Shown piece after piece: positions 1-12,579 of a stretch of DNA of 64,000 nucleotides (the first letter of the stretch is position 1; every line of letters begins with the position of its first letter). Below the pieces are notes generated by a model. It ran no database searches and was not told where the DNA came from. It worked only from the letters and a program-made list of their open reading frames with translations. The position numbers were made by a program, and so were the translations under genes. The DNA comes from Epiperipatus broadwayi (lineage: Eukaryota; Onychophora; Udeonychophora; Euonychophora; Peripatidae): contig JAQFVV010012422.1 of the NCBI GenBank assembly GCA_028023455.1, positions 9,708,337 to 9,772,336 on the forward strand. Reading direction: 5' to 3'.

Positions 1-1723
1 TTAATATATCAATTATAATTCCATCATTACCTGGAGCCTTTCCTTTCTTCATAAATTTAATTGCATGTCTCACTTCTTCATTTAAAATTTCTGGGCAATT
101 CAGAAAATATAATAGAGATAGGAGTTACTTGTTCTTTATTAATATATAATTCTTGATAGAAGTCTTGTACCCATTTTATGATTTCATCTCTCTTTTTAGT
201 AATAGTTTCATCTTTTTTCCTTATTGTAGTTATAAATTTCTTACCCATACCAAAATGTTGTTTTACATTCTTGAGACTTTTATTCTCTTCTACAGTGTTT
301 TTTTTTTGCTACTTCACAGTTATACTTATATCATTTTCAACTCTTTTCCGCACCAGTTTACAGAATTTGAGATATTCAATTCTTTTTAATGCATCATTTT
401 GTATATCTTCATATTCCTTCTTTTTTCATAAATTCTCTAGTCTCAATAGAAATTTTATTGGTCAATTGCTGCTTTTTTCTACCAGCTATCTTTGTTGCAG
501 TTTTTAAAAGTGTATCAATTATTTTCTTATAAAATTTTATTCAAATCTGAATCGTGTTCAAAATCTACTAATACTTGAAACCGATTTGTAAATTCTAATT
601 TAAATTCATTAGAGTGTTTCTGAAGATTAAGAATATCAACTGTAAGTTTTGCATTAACATGTATTTTACATCTTACTAATCGATGATCACTTCCTGTGTT
701 AAATTTATTAAGAACATTACAATCTTGAAATGTGTATTTTCTGTTAGTCAAAATATAATTCAATTCTGCTGTACCTTCATTTGGATGCTTCCATGTCCAT
801 TTTCTTTTAACATTTTTCTCAAACAAAAAAAAAGAATTTATAATATTAAGTTTTTCTTTTTCTGCAAACTCCACAAGTCTACATCCTCTCTCATTTCTAT
901 TACCATAATCAAAATTACCTATAGCACTTTCATTTTTCATTTGTTTACCAATTCTAGCATTCAAGTCTCCAAAACAATTTTAAAATGTTGTTTACTCTGA
1001 TCAAAAGCCTTTTGTACATCTATATAAAAATTTTCTACTACTTCATCACTATGAGAACTTGTTGGGGCATAAACCTGAATTATCTGCATTTGATATCTAC
1101 TATTAAGTTGTCATTCCATCCGATACACCATCAATCTCCACAATGTTGTTCTTCCACTTTTTATTTATAATTAATCCTACTCCACTTGTATTTCCAATAT
1201 TTGTGCCTTTATAGTAGAGTACATGTCCACTTTTTAAATCAATTGTCTCTTCACCTTTTCTTCTAACTTCACAAAATCCAATAATATCCCATTTAATATG
1301 AGACAGTTCTTCTTTTAATTCTTGCAATCTTCCTTCACTTGAAAGTGATCTGCAGTTGTAAGTACCTAAATAAAAAGTCATCATAAAATGGCAGCCTGAG
1401 TCCACAATCAGGATTCTTAGCACCCTCGGCCACCAACCACTGCCTTGGTTGGTGATTTTACAGCCTCCTGGAAATAAGGGCCATGTCTTATTTTTGTCTG
1501 TCATGATTGTATATATCTATTGGAAAAGTATTATCATTTACACAGGAATTTATTCTCCCTTATCAGGCAACCGAGAAGAAAGACCATGGAGCTCCTTTAT
1601 CTTAAACTCAGAGGTAAAAAGGCAATAAACTCACCACACTGGCTAATGCATGTTGGTGAGAAGCCCATCCATGTTAGTATACTATTTGAATAATCACATA
1701 GTAATAACAGCTGCAACAACAAG
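1..1723 (-). pseudogene. RTE-type LINE, 5' half (AP endonuclease and start of RT), broken
   Basis: Read on the minus strand, this starts near 1723 with a non-coding leader. It enters an AP-endonuclease-like region at about 1504-1103 (TYNCRSLSSEGRL, CEVRRKGEE) and continues in another frame at 964-527 with NARIG, YILTNRK and SDHRLVR, the later endonuclease motifs. It runs into the start of the reverse transcriptase (reverse complement of a GNDGIIIDI motif) at the window edge. Such an endonuclease nicks target DNA for target-primed reverse transcription. At least one frameshift or deletion lies between 964 and 1103, and more breaks lie in 1-527, so it is not functional. The leader at 1530-1723 matches the leader of the copy at 62740-62935, which sets the 5' end. 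The 3' part is cut off by the window. Assignment to the RTE clade is from motif style and 3' tail type and is less sure than LINE itself. Confidence 0.85.
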
Positions 1724-1933
1724 AATATATGGAGTGAACATTAGGAATTTGCCTGGCTTGGTTCCTTTACGATCTCCAAGTGGAATCAAAGGGTCTCATT
1801 TCAGGTAATAGCAAACTCCTTTCTGCTGCCCTAATAAACTAAAAACAGTTTAATGATTAAAAGCAAGATTTTTTTTTCTCATTAAGATGCACTAATATGA
1901 TGTTGGTTATATTGACTAATTTAAACATCTGTA

Positions 1934-1935
<2 letters not shown>
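1724..1935. other. Spacer between two LINE pieces
   Basis: About 210 bases separate the 5' end of the minus-strand LINE piece from the microsatellite that precedes the plus-strand LINE piece. I see no gene or clear repeat in it. Confidence 0.5.
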
Positions 1936-2012
<77 letters not shown>

Positions 2013-2037
2013 CCCCCCCCGGCCATATATATATATA
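1936..2037. repeat. (TA)n microsatellite with a C-run
   Basis: A (TA)n tract of about 74 bases is followed by a run of 11 C and a second short TA tract. It abuts the truncated 5' end of the LINE copy at 2038. An open frame that begins inside this tract would have a poly-(Tyr/Ile) start and is not a real N-terminus. Confidence 0.95.
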
Positions 2038-3606
2038 GAAGATTTTTATCAAGAATTATATAGTAATAAAGAACAAGTACCTCCTATATCTATTACATCT
2101 TCCGAATTGCCCAGAATTTTAAATGAAGAAGTGAGAAATGCAATTAATTGTATGAAAAAAGGAAAGGCTCCAGGTAATGATGGAATTATAATTGATATAT
2201 TAAAAGAAGCAGGTGAAGAAACAGAAAAAATATTAGCAAAGTTATATACCAAATGTCTAAATGATAAAGATGTACCGGATGATTGGAAGAATGCAGTCAT
2301 AATATTAATATTTAAAAAAGGTGATAAAGAAGATATTAGAAATTACAGACCTATCAGCCTTTTATCAGTTTTATATAAAATTTTTACCAAGATAATTACA
2401 ACTCGTCTACAGAGAACCTTGGATTTTCACCAACCAAGAGAACAAGCTGGATTTAAAAGTGGTTTTAGTACAGTAGATCATATTCAAGTATTGAGAGAAG
2501 TTATAGAAAGGACAAATGAATATGAGTTGTCATTATGTTTTGGATTTGTAGATTATGAAAAGGCATTTGATTCTATAAACATTTCTTCAGTGATTAAAGC
2601 ATTGGATCATCAAGGTATAGATCCAGGATGCTGTCATATTTTAAAGAATATTTATAAAAATGCAACAGCAACAATTAGATTACATAATGATACTGGGAAA
2701 GTCAACATTGAGAAAGGTGTAAGACAAGGTGACTCCATATCTCCAAAACTTTTTACAGCAGTGCTGCAAGAAGTATTTTGTGGATTAAAATGGGAAACTA
2801 AAGGAGTGAAAGTAAATGGAGATTATTTAAGTCATTTAGATTTCGCAGATGATGTAGTTGTTTTTGCAAATAATGCTTCCGAGCTGCAGGAAATGTTGCA
2901 GGAGTTATCAGATGAAAGTAGGAAAGTAGGACTAAAGATAAATGTTAAAAAGACTAAAGTAATGTTTAATCGATTTGCTCAAAATATGAAAATAAAGATT
3001 GATTATGATGAATTAGAAGAAGTTAAGAGTTACAAATACCTTGGTCAGATTATTAATACAGATGGAAACATAATAGAGGAAATTAATCATAGAATTAAAC
3101 TTGGCTGGAGTGCTTTTGGTAGAAATAACTTGATATTAAAAGGAAATATGCCTATGTGTTTGAAAAGAAAGGTTTTTAACAAATGTGTTTTACCAGTTCT
3201 TACTTATGGATCTGAGACTTGGACACTTAATAGAAGATCAATACAGAGACTTCAGACCACTCAAAGAAGTATGGAGAGATGTATGTTGGGAGTAACAAGA
3301 AGAGATCGAAAACGCAATGTATGGGTAAGAGAACAAACAGGTGTTACTGACCTCATTGAAAAAATTAAAAGATTGAAGTGGAGTTGGGCTGGACATATTG
3401 CTAGAAGAGATGATAATAGATGGACAATTGAAATTTTAAACTGGATTCCAAGAGATTGTAAAAGACCCAGAAGGAGACCACATGTAAGATGGATGGATGA
3501 AATAAGAAAATGTGTAGGGGTGATGTGGAGAAGAGAAGCTAAAGATCGGAGAAGATGGATTAAACTTGGAGAGACCTTCATCCTGCAGTGGATTGATAAT
3601 GGTTGA
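2038..3606 (+). CDS. RTE-type LINE reverse transcriptase, 5'-truncated copy with open frame
   Basis: This codes about 520 residues of a LINE reverse transcriptase, which copies element RNA into DNA at a nicked target. In order: the entry motif [19 protein letters not shown], the catalytic strand [10 protein letters not shown] (motif A), [13 protein letters not shown] (motif B), the catalytic FADDVVVFA (motif C), then [10 protein letters not shown]-terminal region with [11 protein letters not shown] and [10 protein letters not shown] follows. The frame is open to the stop at 3604-3606. The endonuclease half is missing: the copy starts at EDFYQEL right after a TA/C microsatellite, so no true start codon exists. 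The 3' end at about 3607-3640 is a short (ATG)n tail followed by (TA)n, as in RTE-type elements and as in the two other copies here. It cannot move alone but looks young. The head-to-head minus-strand piece at 1-1723 is a separate copy, because the two overlap in reverse-transcriptase sequence. Confidence 0.9.
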   Translation, partial: EDFYQELYSNKEQVPPISITSSELPRILNEEVRNAINCMKKGKAPGNDGIIIDILKEAGEETEKILAKLYTKCLNDKDVPDDWKNAVIILIFKKGDKEDIRNYRPISLLSVLYKIFTKIITTRLQRTLDFHQPREQAGFKSGFSTVDHIQVLREVIERTNEYELSLCFGFVDYEKAFDSINISSVIKALDHQGIDPGCCHILKNIYKNATATIRLHNDTGKVNIEKGVRQGDSISPKLFTAVLQEVFCGLKWETKGVKVNGDYLSHLDFADDVVVFANNASELQEMLQELSDESRKVGLKINVKKTKVMFNRFAQNMKIKIDYDELEEVKSYKYLGQIINTDGNIIEEINHRIKLGWSAFGRNNLILKGNMPMCLKRKVFNKCVLPVLTYGSETWTLNRRSIQRLQTTQRSMERCMLGVTRRDRKRNVWVREQTGVTDLIEKIKRLKWSWAGHIARRDDNRWTIEILNWIPRDCKRPRRRPHVRWMDEIRKCVGVMWRREAKDRRRWIKLGETFILQWIDNG

Positions 3607-3649
3607 TAATGATGATGATGATGATATATATATATATATAAAGTCAATA

Positions 3650-6600
3650 ACATCCGAGCATATCTGATCCTGATTTTGACTCAAGTGAGCATGATATCTC
3701 ATATGTATACATATATTCAACAAAAACTTAAGAAAAATTCTGTCTGTTTTTTCTAATTATAAGTTACAAGCCACCATACAGAGAAGATTGATGATAATTT
3801 AGCAGTTTGAACAATACTGTTTTATTATAACTGAAAAGTGAATGAATAGTATTTTTTAAATAACATATTATTATTGCTCTATAGACCAATCATGAGTGAT
3901 TCTAAAAAGTTAACTTGCCAATAAAACACCCCAGAGAAATCAATCGAAAAAGAATAAATCAGTAAAGTTTTATACTATCTATCCCAAAAAATCCTTGTTT
4001 CCATAGGTATTAAACTCATCGTAGAATATACTGCAGGTTATCCAGATTTTATTATTTTTGAATGAATTTGAGATAAGCGTGTACTTGTTCTAACTTTGTA
4101 ATGACATTTTTGTAAATTCTGCAAATTATATTTTTTTAGTTAAATATAATACATAGTAAAATTAATGGTAAATTGAAATTAAAATATTTTAAAGCTGCTT
4201 TTTCAGAAGATTTAGCAAATATTGCAGATTAAGAATAAATATTTAACATTGTTTTACATGTGACCAGTATCTTCATGTGAAAGGAAGAAAATAATAATAA
4301 TAACCAAATGGTTTTATTACTTGGAATTTTAAAAGAAGCCCAAATAACGGAAGTGATAGAGACAGGCCAAGATCTATGGATTTTGGCTCCCGAGTTCATT
4401 GCACCAAATCATACAGGCCATATAAGAGTAAATCATAAAATTAAGAATTTGAGGTGAACAAAATAATGAATATTAATTAATACATAAAACTAGATTTAAA
4501 ATCGAATATTCAGAAATGCAGTAAACTACAGAAAACTAGATTAAATAAATAGTGAACCCAAATGAGACTTATTCTAGAATATAAAACCAAGAAATGCATT
4601 TGTAAAAGTAAATAATTTAGTACATAATGGTTGGATTCTCTGTGCATTCAAACAGCAACCAGATTGAAGACATATAAGAGGGGGGTGGGTGCATAAATAA
4701 TTAAAATTCAGTAATATAATATATATTTTATATATTTATATTCATGATTACAAATTGTTTATTACATACAAATTTATGGTAGAAAATTTAAAATATAAAA
4801 ATAGAATGTAGCATGAATAAAAAATAAAAATTGGTATACATGTGTATTTATATCTATCTATATTATATGTATACATGCACATACAGCTGCATGCACTTAT
4901 GATTAAATTTATATGTTAATGATTAAAAAATTCATAAAAAAGTTAATTACAAAATTATATTTTATAAAAACATTGAAATAAGATAATATTTATAACCCAG
5001 AAGAAGACTGCTAGAACAACTGATATTCAGAAAGAAAAACATATAAAAAGCATTAATAAAAATTGTAAAACTGATTTACGTTGAAGCTATTAGGTCTATC
5101 CATTGCCATTTTTTCAGAACACAGCGTTCTTAAACTAAACAAAATAATGTGAAAAAAATTCCAATGCTATTCAAAATTGTCTTTGTTATTGGTAAGGTTT
5201 TGTCAAATTAGACAGGTCTCAAATCTGCAATCAAGATATTTCAAAAACTCTGAAAGCTTACTTGTCAGCACGATACATATAGTATGTGAATCATTATTGA
5301 TGTTAACTTTTTTTAATGATCCAAATATAGACAGTTCTTGTATGTAAAATCTGACAATTTAATATTAACATAATTTCCCTTAATAAGACTTATTTTCAAA
5401 GTAAAGATATTTAAGTGAATAGATCAATCTTTACAAGTTTTTGGAAGGAAAAATCAAATGAAAGAAGACTAAGATTTAAATTGCGTTTTATGCAAAAAAG
5501 TGAAGCTTAGTAAAAAACAAGAATTTTATTTCAAGACTGTAAGATGTGGATTTTCTTTAAAATCTGCAATAATATACTCTATTTTTAAAATCACTAATGA
5601 AATTAAAAGTTGATTTTCATAATAACATATTTTAGCAGTGCTTATGTTCTGACATTAAATGATGAACGTTCAGTGAAAGTCATGGAGATTTCATTCCTTA
5701 TTGGATAATGTTATTGCACCAATATCATTATAGGACAAATTTTTCTTCTTGACAACTAATACACCTGATGGTAAAACCAATAAAACTACTATCTAAAGCT
5801 ATTGGAAATAATGATATTGATTTTGTGAACCCATTTGTTTCACTGTTATTGAATCTTTGCCTACCATATGGATTAATTATCAGACTTCATTGAAGAAAAA
5901 AAAACCCACTAAAGAATCTGGATGCATCTATAATTATAAGAGTAAGAATTTTTTGATTATGTTATAGTTAGAAGTCAGAAAGGTTAACACTTATAGGCAC
6001 AGATTGTCAGGGGGATGGTGGACTATTGTGCTCTTGGATTAAAGTGATAATTTTTTTAAAAAGAAAGTCTGATCCAAATACATTTGGAAGCAATGATCAC
6101 ACATATTACAATAAATTTGACAGTTTGGTTTTTTCAGATTATCATTTTACTGAAACATAGTGATTTTTTTGAGAAATGGATTGCAATACTAGTAACTATG
6201 TTTTGATTAATTAGCCGATTAGTTTTTTTTTAATAATTATTGTATTATCTCATTAGATTAAAAAGAAATATTTTCTCTACTTGTTAGAATAATAAAATAA
6301 ATGTGGTGCTTCAGAAATATTATAGATATTTTAAGATAAGTTCTATAATTGACAAAGAGTCTTAAAATGATTAGCAAATTAAAATTTTAAGTGAGATAAA
6401 CATTTTCTAATCATGGCCACATTTTGTCAAATTGAAAGTAATATAACGGTCTGGAAAATAAGATAATACTATTAAATTTATAGATGGTACTCTTATATAA
6501 AAATATTGTTTTGAACAGGTGACTGGATTATTTTGATTACTTTTTGAATAGTGATGTAAGAATTTAGATTTGAACAATCATTGTACATATAAAAATAGAA

Positions 6601-6888
6601 AGAGTATAATTCATATAGTATTGGTAAAGTTTTAAAATATTGTAGTGATATGTAGCTTCAAAATTTGAGTTTTTAAAAATTTATGAACCCTGATGTTAAT
6701 GATGTTTTTAGTGTCTGAATTTATAAAAAAATAAAGGGAATAAAAAAGCCACTGAAGTAATTATTAGGTAGTATTATTGTTAACATTTATAGTAGAAATG
6801 TTTAGAAAAATTTTATTTAATAGTTCACTTCCACACAAAAAATGAATGATTAACAGAGGCTGATTTTTTGAAATGAATAAACCTAACT
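3650..6888. other. AT-rich DNA without recognised genes
   Basis: I see only AT-rich, stop-filled sequence with short homopolymers. There is no convincing exon, tRNA or clear transposon boundary. Confidence 0.5.
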
Positions 6889-7345
6889 TTTGTTTCTAGA
6901 CAAATGTAAAAAAGGCAATGTAAAAAGATGTGTGTTTTATGTATTGCTTTTATTGATTTGGTTAAGACATTTGACCTCTATTGATTTAGCTATTGAAAAA
7001 GCTTTAATATAATGCTTGAAAATGGCTGGTTGCCTGCAAATATTTCTGTTATATAGCTTTCATATATGAGAATTATTGTTCATAATGAAAAAGCTGAGTC
7101 CTTTGAATTGAAAATTGGTTTTAGATGTTTTTTATTTTTTTATAATGTTTGCTTTTGACAAATTGATAGCTATATATCAGATATCACAGTTCACTATAAG
7201 ATTGACATTGAAGTTTTTAATTTGGATTCATTAAAAACAAAAATTATGTTATGAACATCCAGAGTTAAAGTATGCTGTTGATTGTACAATAAACTTTGCT
7301 TATTTTTTTTTTATCACAACCTTCAAATAATTTGGCTTGTTAATT
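6889..7345 (+). pseudogene. Very old LINE reverse transcriptase relic
   Basis: Translating in shifting frames gives pieces that line up with a LINE reverse transcriptase of a different clade from the RTE copies. AFIDLVKTFD (motif A, about 6943-6975) is followed by LENGWLPANIS, then SYMRIIVHNEKAESFELKIGF, which is the region leading to motif B. Near 7190-7245 comes VHYKIDIEVFNLDSLKTK, the block that precedes the catalytic FADD in these proteins. The frame is broken by many stops and shifts and the catalytic FADD itself is not visible. Downstream similarity fades after about 7345. No function is expected. The identification rests on the order of several weak motifs. Confidence 0.55.
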
Positions 7346-8682
7346 AAGGATCAAGAAAATTTTATGATTTATCAGATATAATAAAAATCTTCAGAATATC
7401 AGCTTATGATAGAGATCTGTTAAACATTATAATTAGTTAGAAAAGTTGATTTGCATATTGTGAATCACAGACTCCAATGTGTTACTATTGCTTTTTAAGT
7501 TAAAAGATAAATATTTAATCATAGTGAAACAACTGTTTTAAACGAATTAATTCTATATAAGATTGATATTTTTAAAAAATATTGTATGAGAATATAACAG
7601 AAATTCTAAAATTATCCAAAATATAATTGGTAAGATAATAAAATTAATAAATTGCTATATGCACATGCTAGCTGAATGAGATGATGTTAAATCTACTATT
7701 ATGGATATATTTTTTAAGGTTTGTGCATATGGATGAGAACAAATAGTAACATTTCATAAAGTATTTTATGGTGAACATGAATTTAGTTTTTAGTAGTAGG
7801 TAGATTCTATTTATGTTCTAGAAATTAATTTAAAGATACTGGAAAGAGAGGCAATATTAATTACTCATTTAAGAGTATGGTTGCAGAAAGTCTAGTGAAG
7901 TTGTTACACTTTGGAAAGGCTGCAAAATCTTAAAAAATATTTTGCTGTAGAAGTTAATGATAACTTTAAAAAATTTTAAGTACACCAACTAAATAACTAG
8001 CATGTGAAAAAGTGTGATTGCAATTATGAAATATTGATAGGTTTTTATTATAAAACATTTATTTAACATTTTATTATTGTATTTTTTTTAAGTTAACATT
8101 TTTATTCAGCTTTTTTATGAGGAGTTTTTAATGATAAAACCTACATTTTGCATACAAGTCAAATAGTTTTATAGCTTCATGTAATCATAAGACTACTAAG
8201 TGGTTGTTCCTGCATTAGGAGTTAATGAAAGTTTTTTTAAATTTTTATCAAAGTACTTTATTGTTAATCTTTATTTGCTTTTGGATAGAGAATTTATAAT
8301 ACACAGACCCATAAAAATATTAATATAAATTTAATTGCATAATAAGTTTTGATGAAGATAATTTTTTTATTATTTTACCATGTACATGATAATGAAGAGA
8401 AATGTAATTGCAGAAAAGATTTCATGGAAGTCAACTGCAAAAGATGTGATAACTTTTATGATTTTCCAAACTTAGTGACACATTTTTGATAATTTAAAGG
8501 ATATTTTTTCATAAATTACAGATTTAAGAAGTTTACATAGATTTGTATTTTTTTTGGAAATAATAATGTGTGTGTTATTCAAGAACAGTATTGTATTTAG
8601 AACATTAACATAAATAATAGATTAAGTAATTTTTGTTTAAATACTTTTGTAAAGTCTTGTCTAATTCTATTTAGAAAATGAC

Positions 8683-9086
8683 ACTCTCATTTCAATTATA
8701 AGATAAAGACTTTAAGAAAATAATAACAACCAACTTATTTTCAAACCTAAATGCACTTATATAGACCAATCTTAAGTGTCTTGTAATGAGAATGTGAATA
8801 TATGTTAAAATGATTCATTTTACATCCATTTTTTTTCTTAAATTTTATTAACACTTAAGAAATATTAAAATTTACTTCCTGGCTAGTTTTAGAAAATGTT
8901 AAATAATTTTAATATTTCATAAGTGTTCATAAGATTTAAGGATAGAAATGGATGTAAAGTGAATTATTTTAATAGAAATTTACACTTTCATTACAAGACA
9001 CTTAACATTGGCCTACATAAGTGAATTTAGGTATGAAAATAAGATGGTTGGTCTCAAAGTCTTTATCTTGTGGTTGGAAGGAGAGT
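8683..9086. mobile_element. MITE-like element with long inverted repeats
   Basis: The left arm (about 8683-8880) and right arm (about 8905-9086) are reverse complements with scattered mismatches. Examples are ACTCTC...AGATAAAGAC against GTCTTTATCT...GAGAGT, and TGCACTTATATAGACCAATC-like against its mirrored copy. Only about 25 bases separate the arms, so nearly the whole 0.4 kb folds on itself. There is no open frame. This is the form of a foldback or MITE-like DNA element. I could not define a target-site duplication. Confidence 0.75.
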
Positions 9087-10305
9087 ATCCTCACATTTAA
9101 CATTGCTAATTTAATATTATAGTATGGCACAAGTAAAAAGAGTTATTACCTTATAAATAGAATTATAATATGACAATGCAGTGGTAAAATTTATTGATCA
9201 TTACTAAGTCTTGCCTATTAAATAAAATCCAAATTGATTTAATAATCTAAATTATAATAAGTGAGATCAATTGGCATATTATATCACATACTAATATCAT
9301 ATTTAGATAAGTTTAGAATATTATCCTACCATTGAAAGTTTGAGGTATTAATTTTAAATCTTGTACAACAAATTTAAAGATCTCAACTCACAAAATCTTT
9401 GATAAGCACTTTTTAAAAAAAAATTATATAATTTTATAAGAATGCAGTAATCATTAAATACATATTACCATAGTTTTGATTTTTATCGCCTTTTAAATTG
9501 AAATAAAAGCCATTATTTCAATGAGTAAAGATATTATCAAGAATCTTACAATTCTTCATTAATGGTAAATAGCCATTAATAAAGAAATGAAATGAAAAAT
9601 AAGTATAATTTATTGAATAATTAAAGGCTTAGAAAACTTTATTATATATTAAATAAATATTGTTTGATGTATAATGTTTTTAAATGTATAGTAAATATAA
9701 ATTCCATTTTTGATCTTGTCTATGTGCAATTTATTCATTTTAGAATATATTATCATAAAATTGTTCGCTAAAATAAAAATTAATTTTACTATTTCATAAA
9801 GATATAATTAGAGAAAATTTGAATCTAGACTTTTAAATTCCCTTCAGTCATCAACATGTATGCAGTCATGTGTATCAGTTTTATAAGATGGAGTGAGTGA
9901 CTGAATGGAATTTGAAAGTTTGGATTCAAATCCTCTCTAATTGCATCTAGCTTAAGTACATGTACTATACTTGTATTTAAATATTTCATAAAGAGTGAAA
10001 AAGTGAGATTAAGTTTAAATATAGGAAAGATAAAAATAATAATAAAGATAGCAGCTCACTGTAAAACAAATAAATACTGATTTTTTTATTTCTTAGATAA
10101 TTGATTAAGAATAAATAGTAAGCATTTATATGAATCATCACATTTTGATAATTATTATTTTTATTGAAAAACATTGATAAGATTTATAAATGCATGACAT
10201 ATTTTTAAAAATTAAAATCACAATTGTACAAGGAATGTTATCTTCTGTTGGCTTTTGAAATAGAATAATATAAATATACAAACTAACTAAAGGAAAAATA
10301 AAAAC
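9087..10305. other. AT-rich DNA without recognised genes
   Basis: I see no exon or RNA gene. A possible local inverted pair near 9815-9935 (AAATTTGAATCTAGACTTT against AAAGTTTGGATTCAAATCC) is too weak to call. Confidence 0.4.
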
Positions 10306-10457
10306 AATAAAAACACAGAATTACTTCTATAAAAAAGCTTTTATATTTCAACCAGCAGACTGGTTTTCATCAGAAAGCAAAATGGCTTTCTGATGAAAAC
10401 CAATCTGCTCGTTGAAATATAAAAGCTTTTTTATAGAAGTAATTCTGTGTTTTTATT
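10306..10457. repeat. Near-perfect 73-bp inverted repeat (hairpin)
   Basis: Arms 10306-10378 and 10385-10457 are reverse complements with a few mismatches around the CAGCAG/CTGCTC step, and the loop is 6 bases. Each arm contains a small internal stem flanked by CTGATGA and GAAA (for example 10367-10373 on the minus strand). The hairpin ends in a TA tract that touches the first LTR of the cluster at 10472. Confidence 0.9.
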
Positions 10458-10471
10458 ATATATATATATAT

Positions 10472-12547
10472 TGTAACGGTATATGCCGTTACATTAATTT
10501 AAAATTAGAATAAAAACAGTTTTAAATTCATAAATAAAAAAACTAAAAGCTAAAATTAAAGAATTGTTCACTGTATGCATATATATTCGCACAGATGCAA
10601 AACTTTAAAAATTATTTTCCTTTTTAAAAAAAAATATTTGAACATACTTTTTTATAGAAAAGTAAAAGATCTAAAGATAAAATATTTTTGTAAATAGAAA
10701 TGATGTGTTTATTAATTATTGAAAAGCAGGCTAGCCCTTGGGGATCTGATATAAAAAAGTCAGATGAAATATAGATAAGAGAACCAAAATAAATTAGATG
10801 TCCAATAGAAGCAGCAATGAAGGCTCGAACCATAATGAAAAATTGGAACAGGAAACCATTGTTCAGTAAATCCGGACGATCAGTATAAAAGGAAAAATAT
10901 TGAAATTAAGTTCCAGTTCCAGCTTGATTTCATGAGAAGAGCGATAAGATGCACTTGTCGCTCTCTCTCACTTATTTCAAATGAAATGACTGTAATACCA
11001 GGATTGAACCAGCTAAGGCCACCTTCAGATAGACCGGTCTTCAAATAGACTTCGTGGGAATTGACACCAGGAACTGGGAGCTGTTCTACCATAAGATATA
11101 AATGGAAAAATTTTACTACAAGTAATTAAGAACTTTAAAGATTTGACAAGCTAAACATAATTTTTTTAAAATGAACTTTAATCTGACTTTTCAAATCAAT
11201 TATTAATGTTTAATTTTTATACATTTGAGTTTGCTAAAAATCATTTTCCATTTTTTTATTTTTATTAATATTTGTTGTATAAATTATTTAAATACATTAA
11301 ATTTAAGTTGGGTATAGACGTTTGCATAGATTCGTTAATGTTTAATTATGTTTTTGTTTTCATATTTGATTAGAATATATAGACAATCGGTAAATAATGA
11401 TACCTTACAGTGAGTATCTAAAATGTATTTATTCAGATGCCTTTTAAGTTATTGGTGTCAATGCGGCATCTTATGATGGATGCCATTGGGTTTCTTGTAA
11501 ATTTCCCTCTGCAATTCCCTCAATGACTATATTTTGATCGTTTGTTTATTTTGAAATGTTTTTGACTGTGTAATATATGTAGCTGATCTATACTCAACAT
11601 TATAAAACAAACTTTTATAAAATTCATCTGTGCGGAATTATATAAATGTTAAAATTAAGTCAGGCATGAATGGCTACATAGATTTGTAAGGTTATATTAA
11701 TTAAGTAAGGGAGGGTTAATCTTAGGTTATTTGTTTCGTAGTTGGATTGGGTCAATGGATTGGATATATCAGTGTAATTAGTAAATGTAGTAAGAGGTCT
11801 GCCACATGCAGGATCGCATTATATGACACACACTCCCTTTTTGCCTATGGAAGGGGATAGTAAGATGAAAAATGCAGTCCCTTCCTATGGAGTTTTTTTA
11901 TTGTTCTTGCCAGACAGATGTAGCATTTCTGTCTGGACAAGAGTCAATGTCTTTTTAACCATGCTGTTCAGATGTACATTCCTGACAGTGTGGTATTTTG
12001 TGCTGTCCTATTCATACTGCATTGAATACATCGATGTATGAGATGGATTGACATCGGTTTGACTGCAAACTTTTGGCCTAGGGTTAAATAAGGGATATAA
12101 TATTTTCTTTTCAAATACAATCTATGTAGTTTATTCATACTCAACACTCTTAAAACATATTATTAAATTCATCTGTGAGGATGGTTTAAAATTTTAAAAT
12201 TTAAAGGTGAAATTAATAATAATTTAAATTTAAAAATTGATATTAAAACCTAAAATAAATTTTATTCCTCAATTTTATTTATATGTGCGGAAATAAATGT
12301 GTGTTAATTACTGGCAGTGGCTTTTATTTTTTATATTTAAGATATAGATTAAATAGATACATATCATATCTGCATCTCCACTGAGCTAGTGGCAAGGGCT
12401 GATGGTCTTAATAAATAAAAGTTGGATCTTTAACAGCACGTATCTGTGTACTCTATAAATTTTCTATGTTCAAGTAGCCTAATGGCACTCTGTAGTGCAG
12501 ATATGGTAAGACTGCCAGCTTTGATCCTAACTCCCAGACCATTATAA
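10472..12547 (+). mobile_element. Long terminal repeat A of a short-internal LTR family
   Basis: This about 2.08-kb repeat starts with TGTAACGG right after unrelated TA repeat and ends at ACCATTATAA. The same start, promoter, body and end occur in LTR G (23573-25670), and partly in F, D and A', which fixes the boundaries. It carries a TATA box near 10884 and a TTAATAAATAAAAG stretch near 12408. A short open stretch beginning HTPFLPMEGDSK (11826 onward) is shared with the other copies but is not convincingly a gene. Its 3' end collides with an inverted LTR copy, forming a palindrome centred near 12564. Confidence 0.8.
10884..10891 (+). promoter_or_regulatory. TATA box of LTR A
   Basis: TATAAAAG lies about 410 bases into the LTR after CCGGACGATCAG. 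The same arrangement occurs in LTR G at 23982. Related boxes are at 14019 (LTR B) and 16441 (LTR C). Position and conservation suggest the start of retroelement transcription. Confidence 0.55.
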
Positions 12548-12559
12548 TTAATTATAATT

Positions 12560-12579
12560 GGCCCCATGTTGGGCACCAA
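12560..12579 (-). promoter_or_regulatory. tRNA-Lys-like primer binding site
   Basis: On the minus strand TTGGTGCCCAACATGGGG follows directly after the end of LTR A'. It differs by few bases from the complement of the 3' end of tRNA-Lys (TGGCGCCCAACGTGGGG), the usual minus-strand primer site of many LTR elements. This is the best preserved primer site in the cluster. Confidence 0.7.

Noticed and set aside
1897-2037. ATG and Tyr/Ile run upstream of the LINE reverse transcriptase
   Set aside because: It is translation of a (TA)n microsatellite joined by chance to the truncated LINE.
3600-3640. CRISPR-like or satellite array from TGATGATGATG
   Set aside because: It is the short trinucleotide 3' tail of an RTE-type LINE, seen at all three 3' ends.
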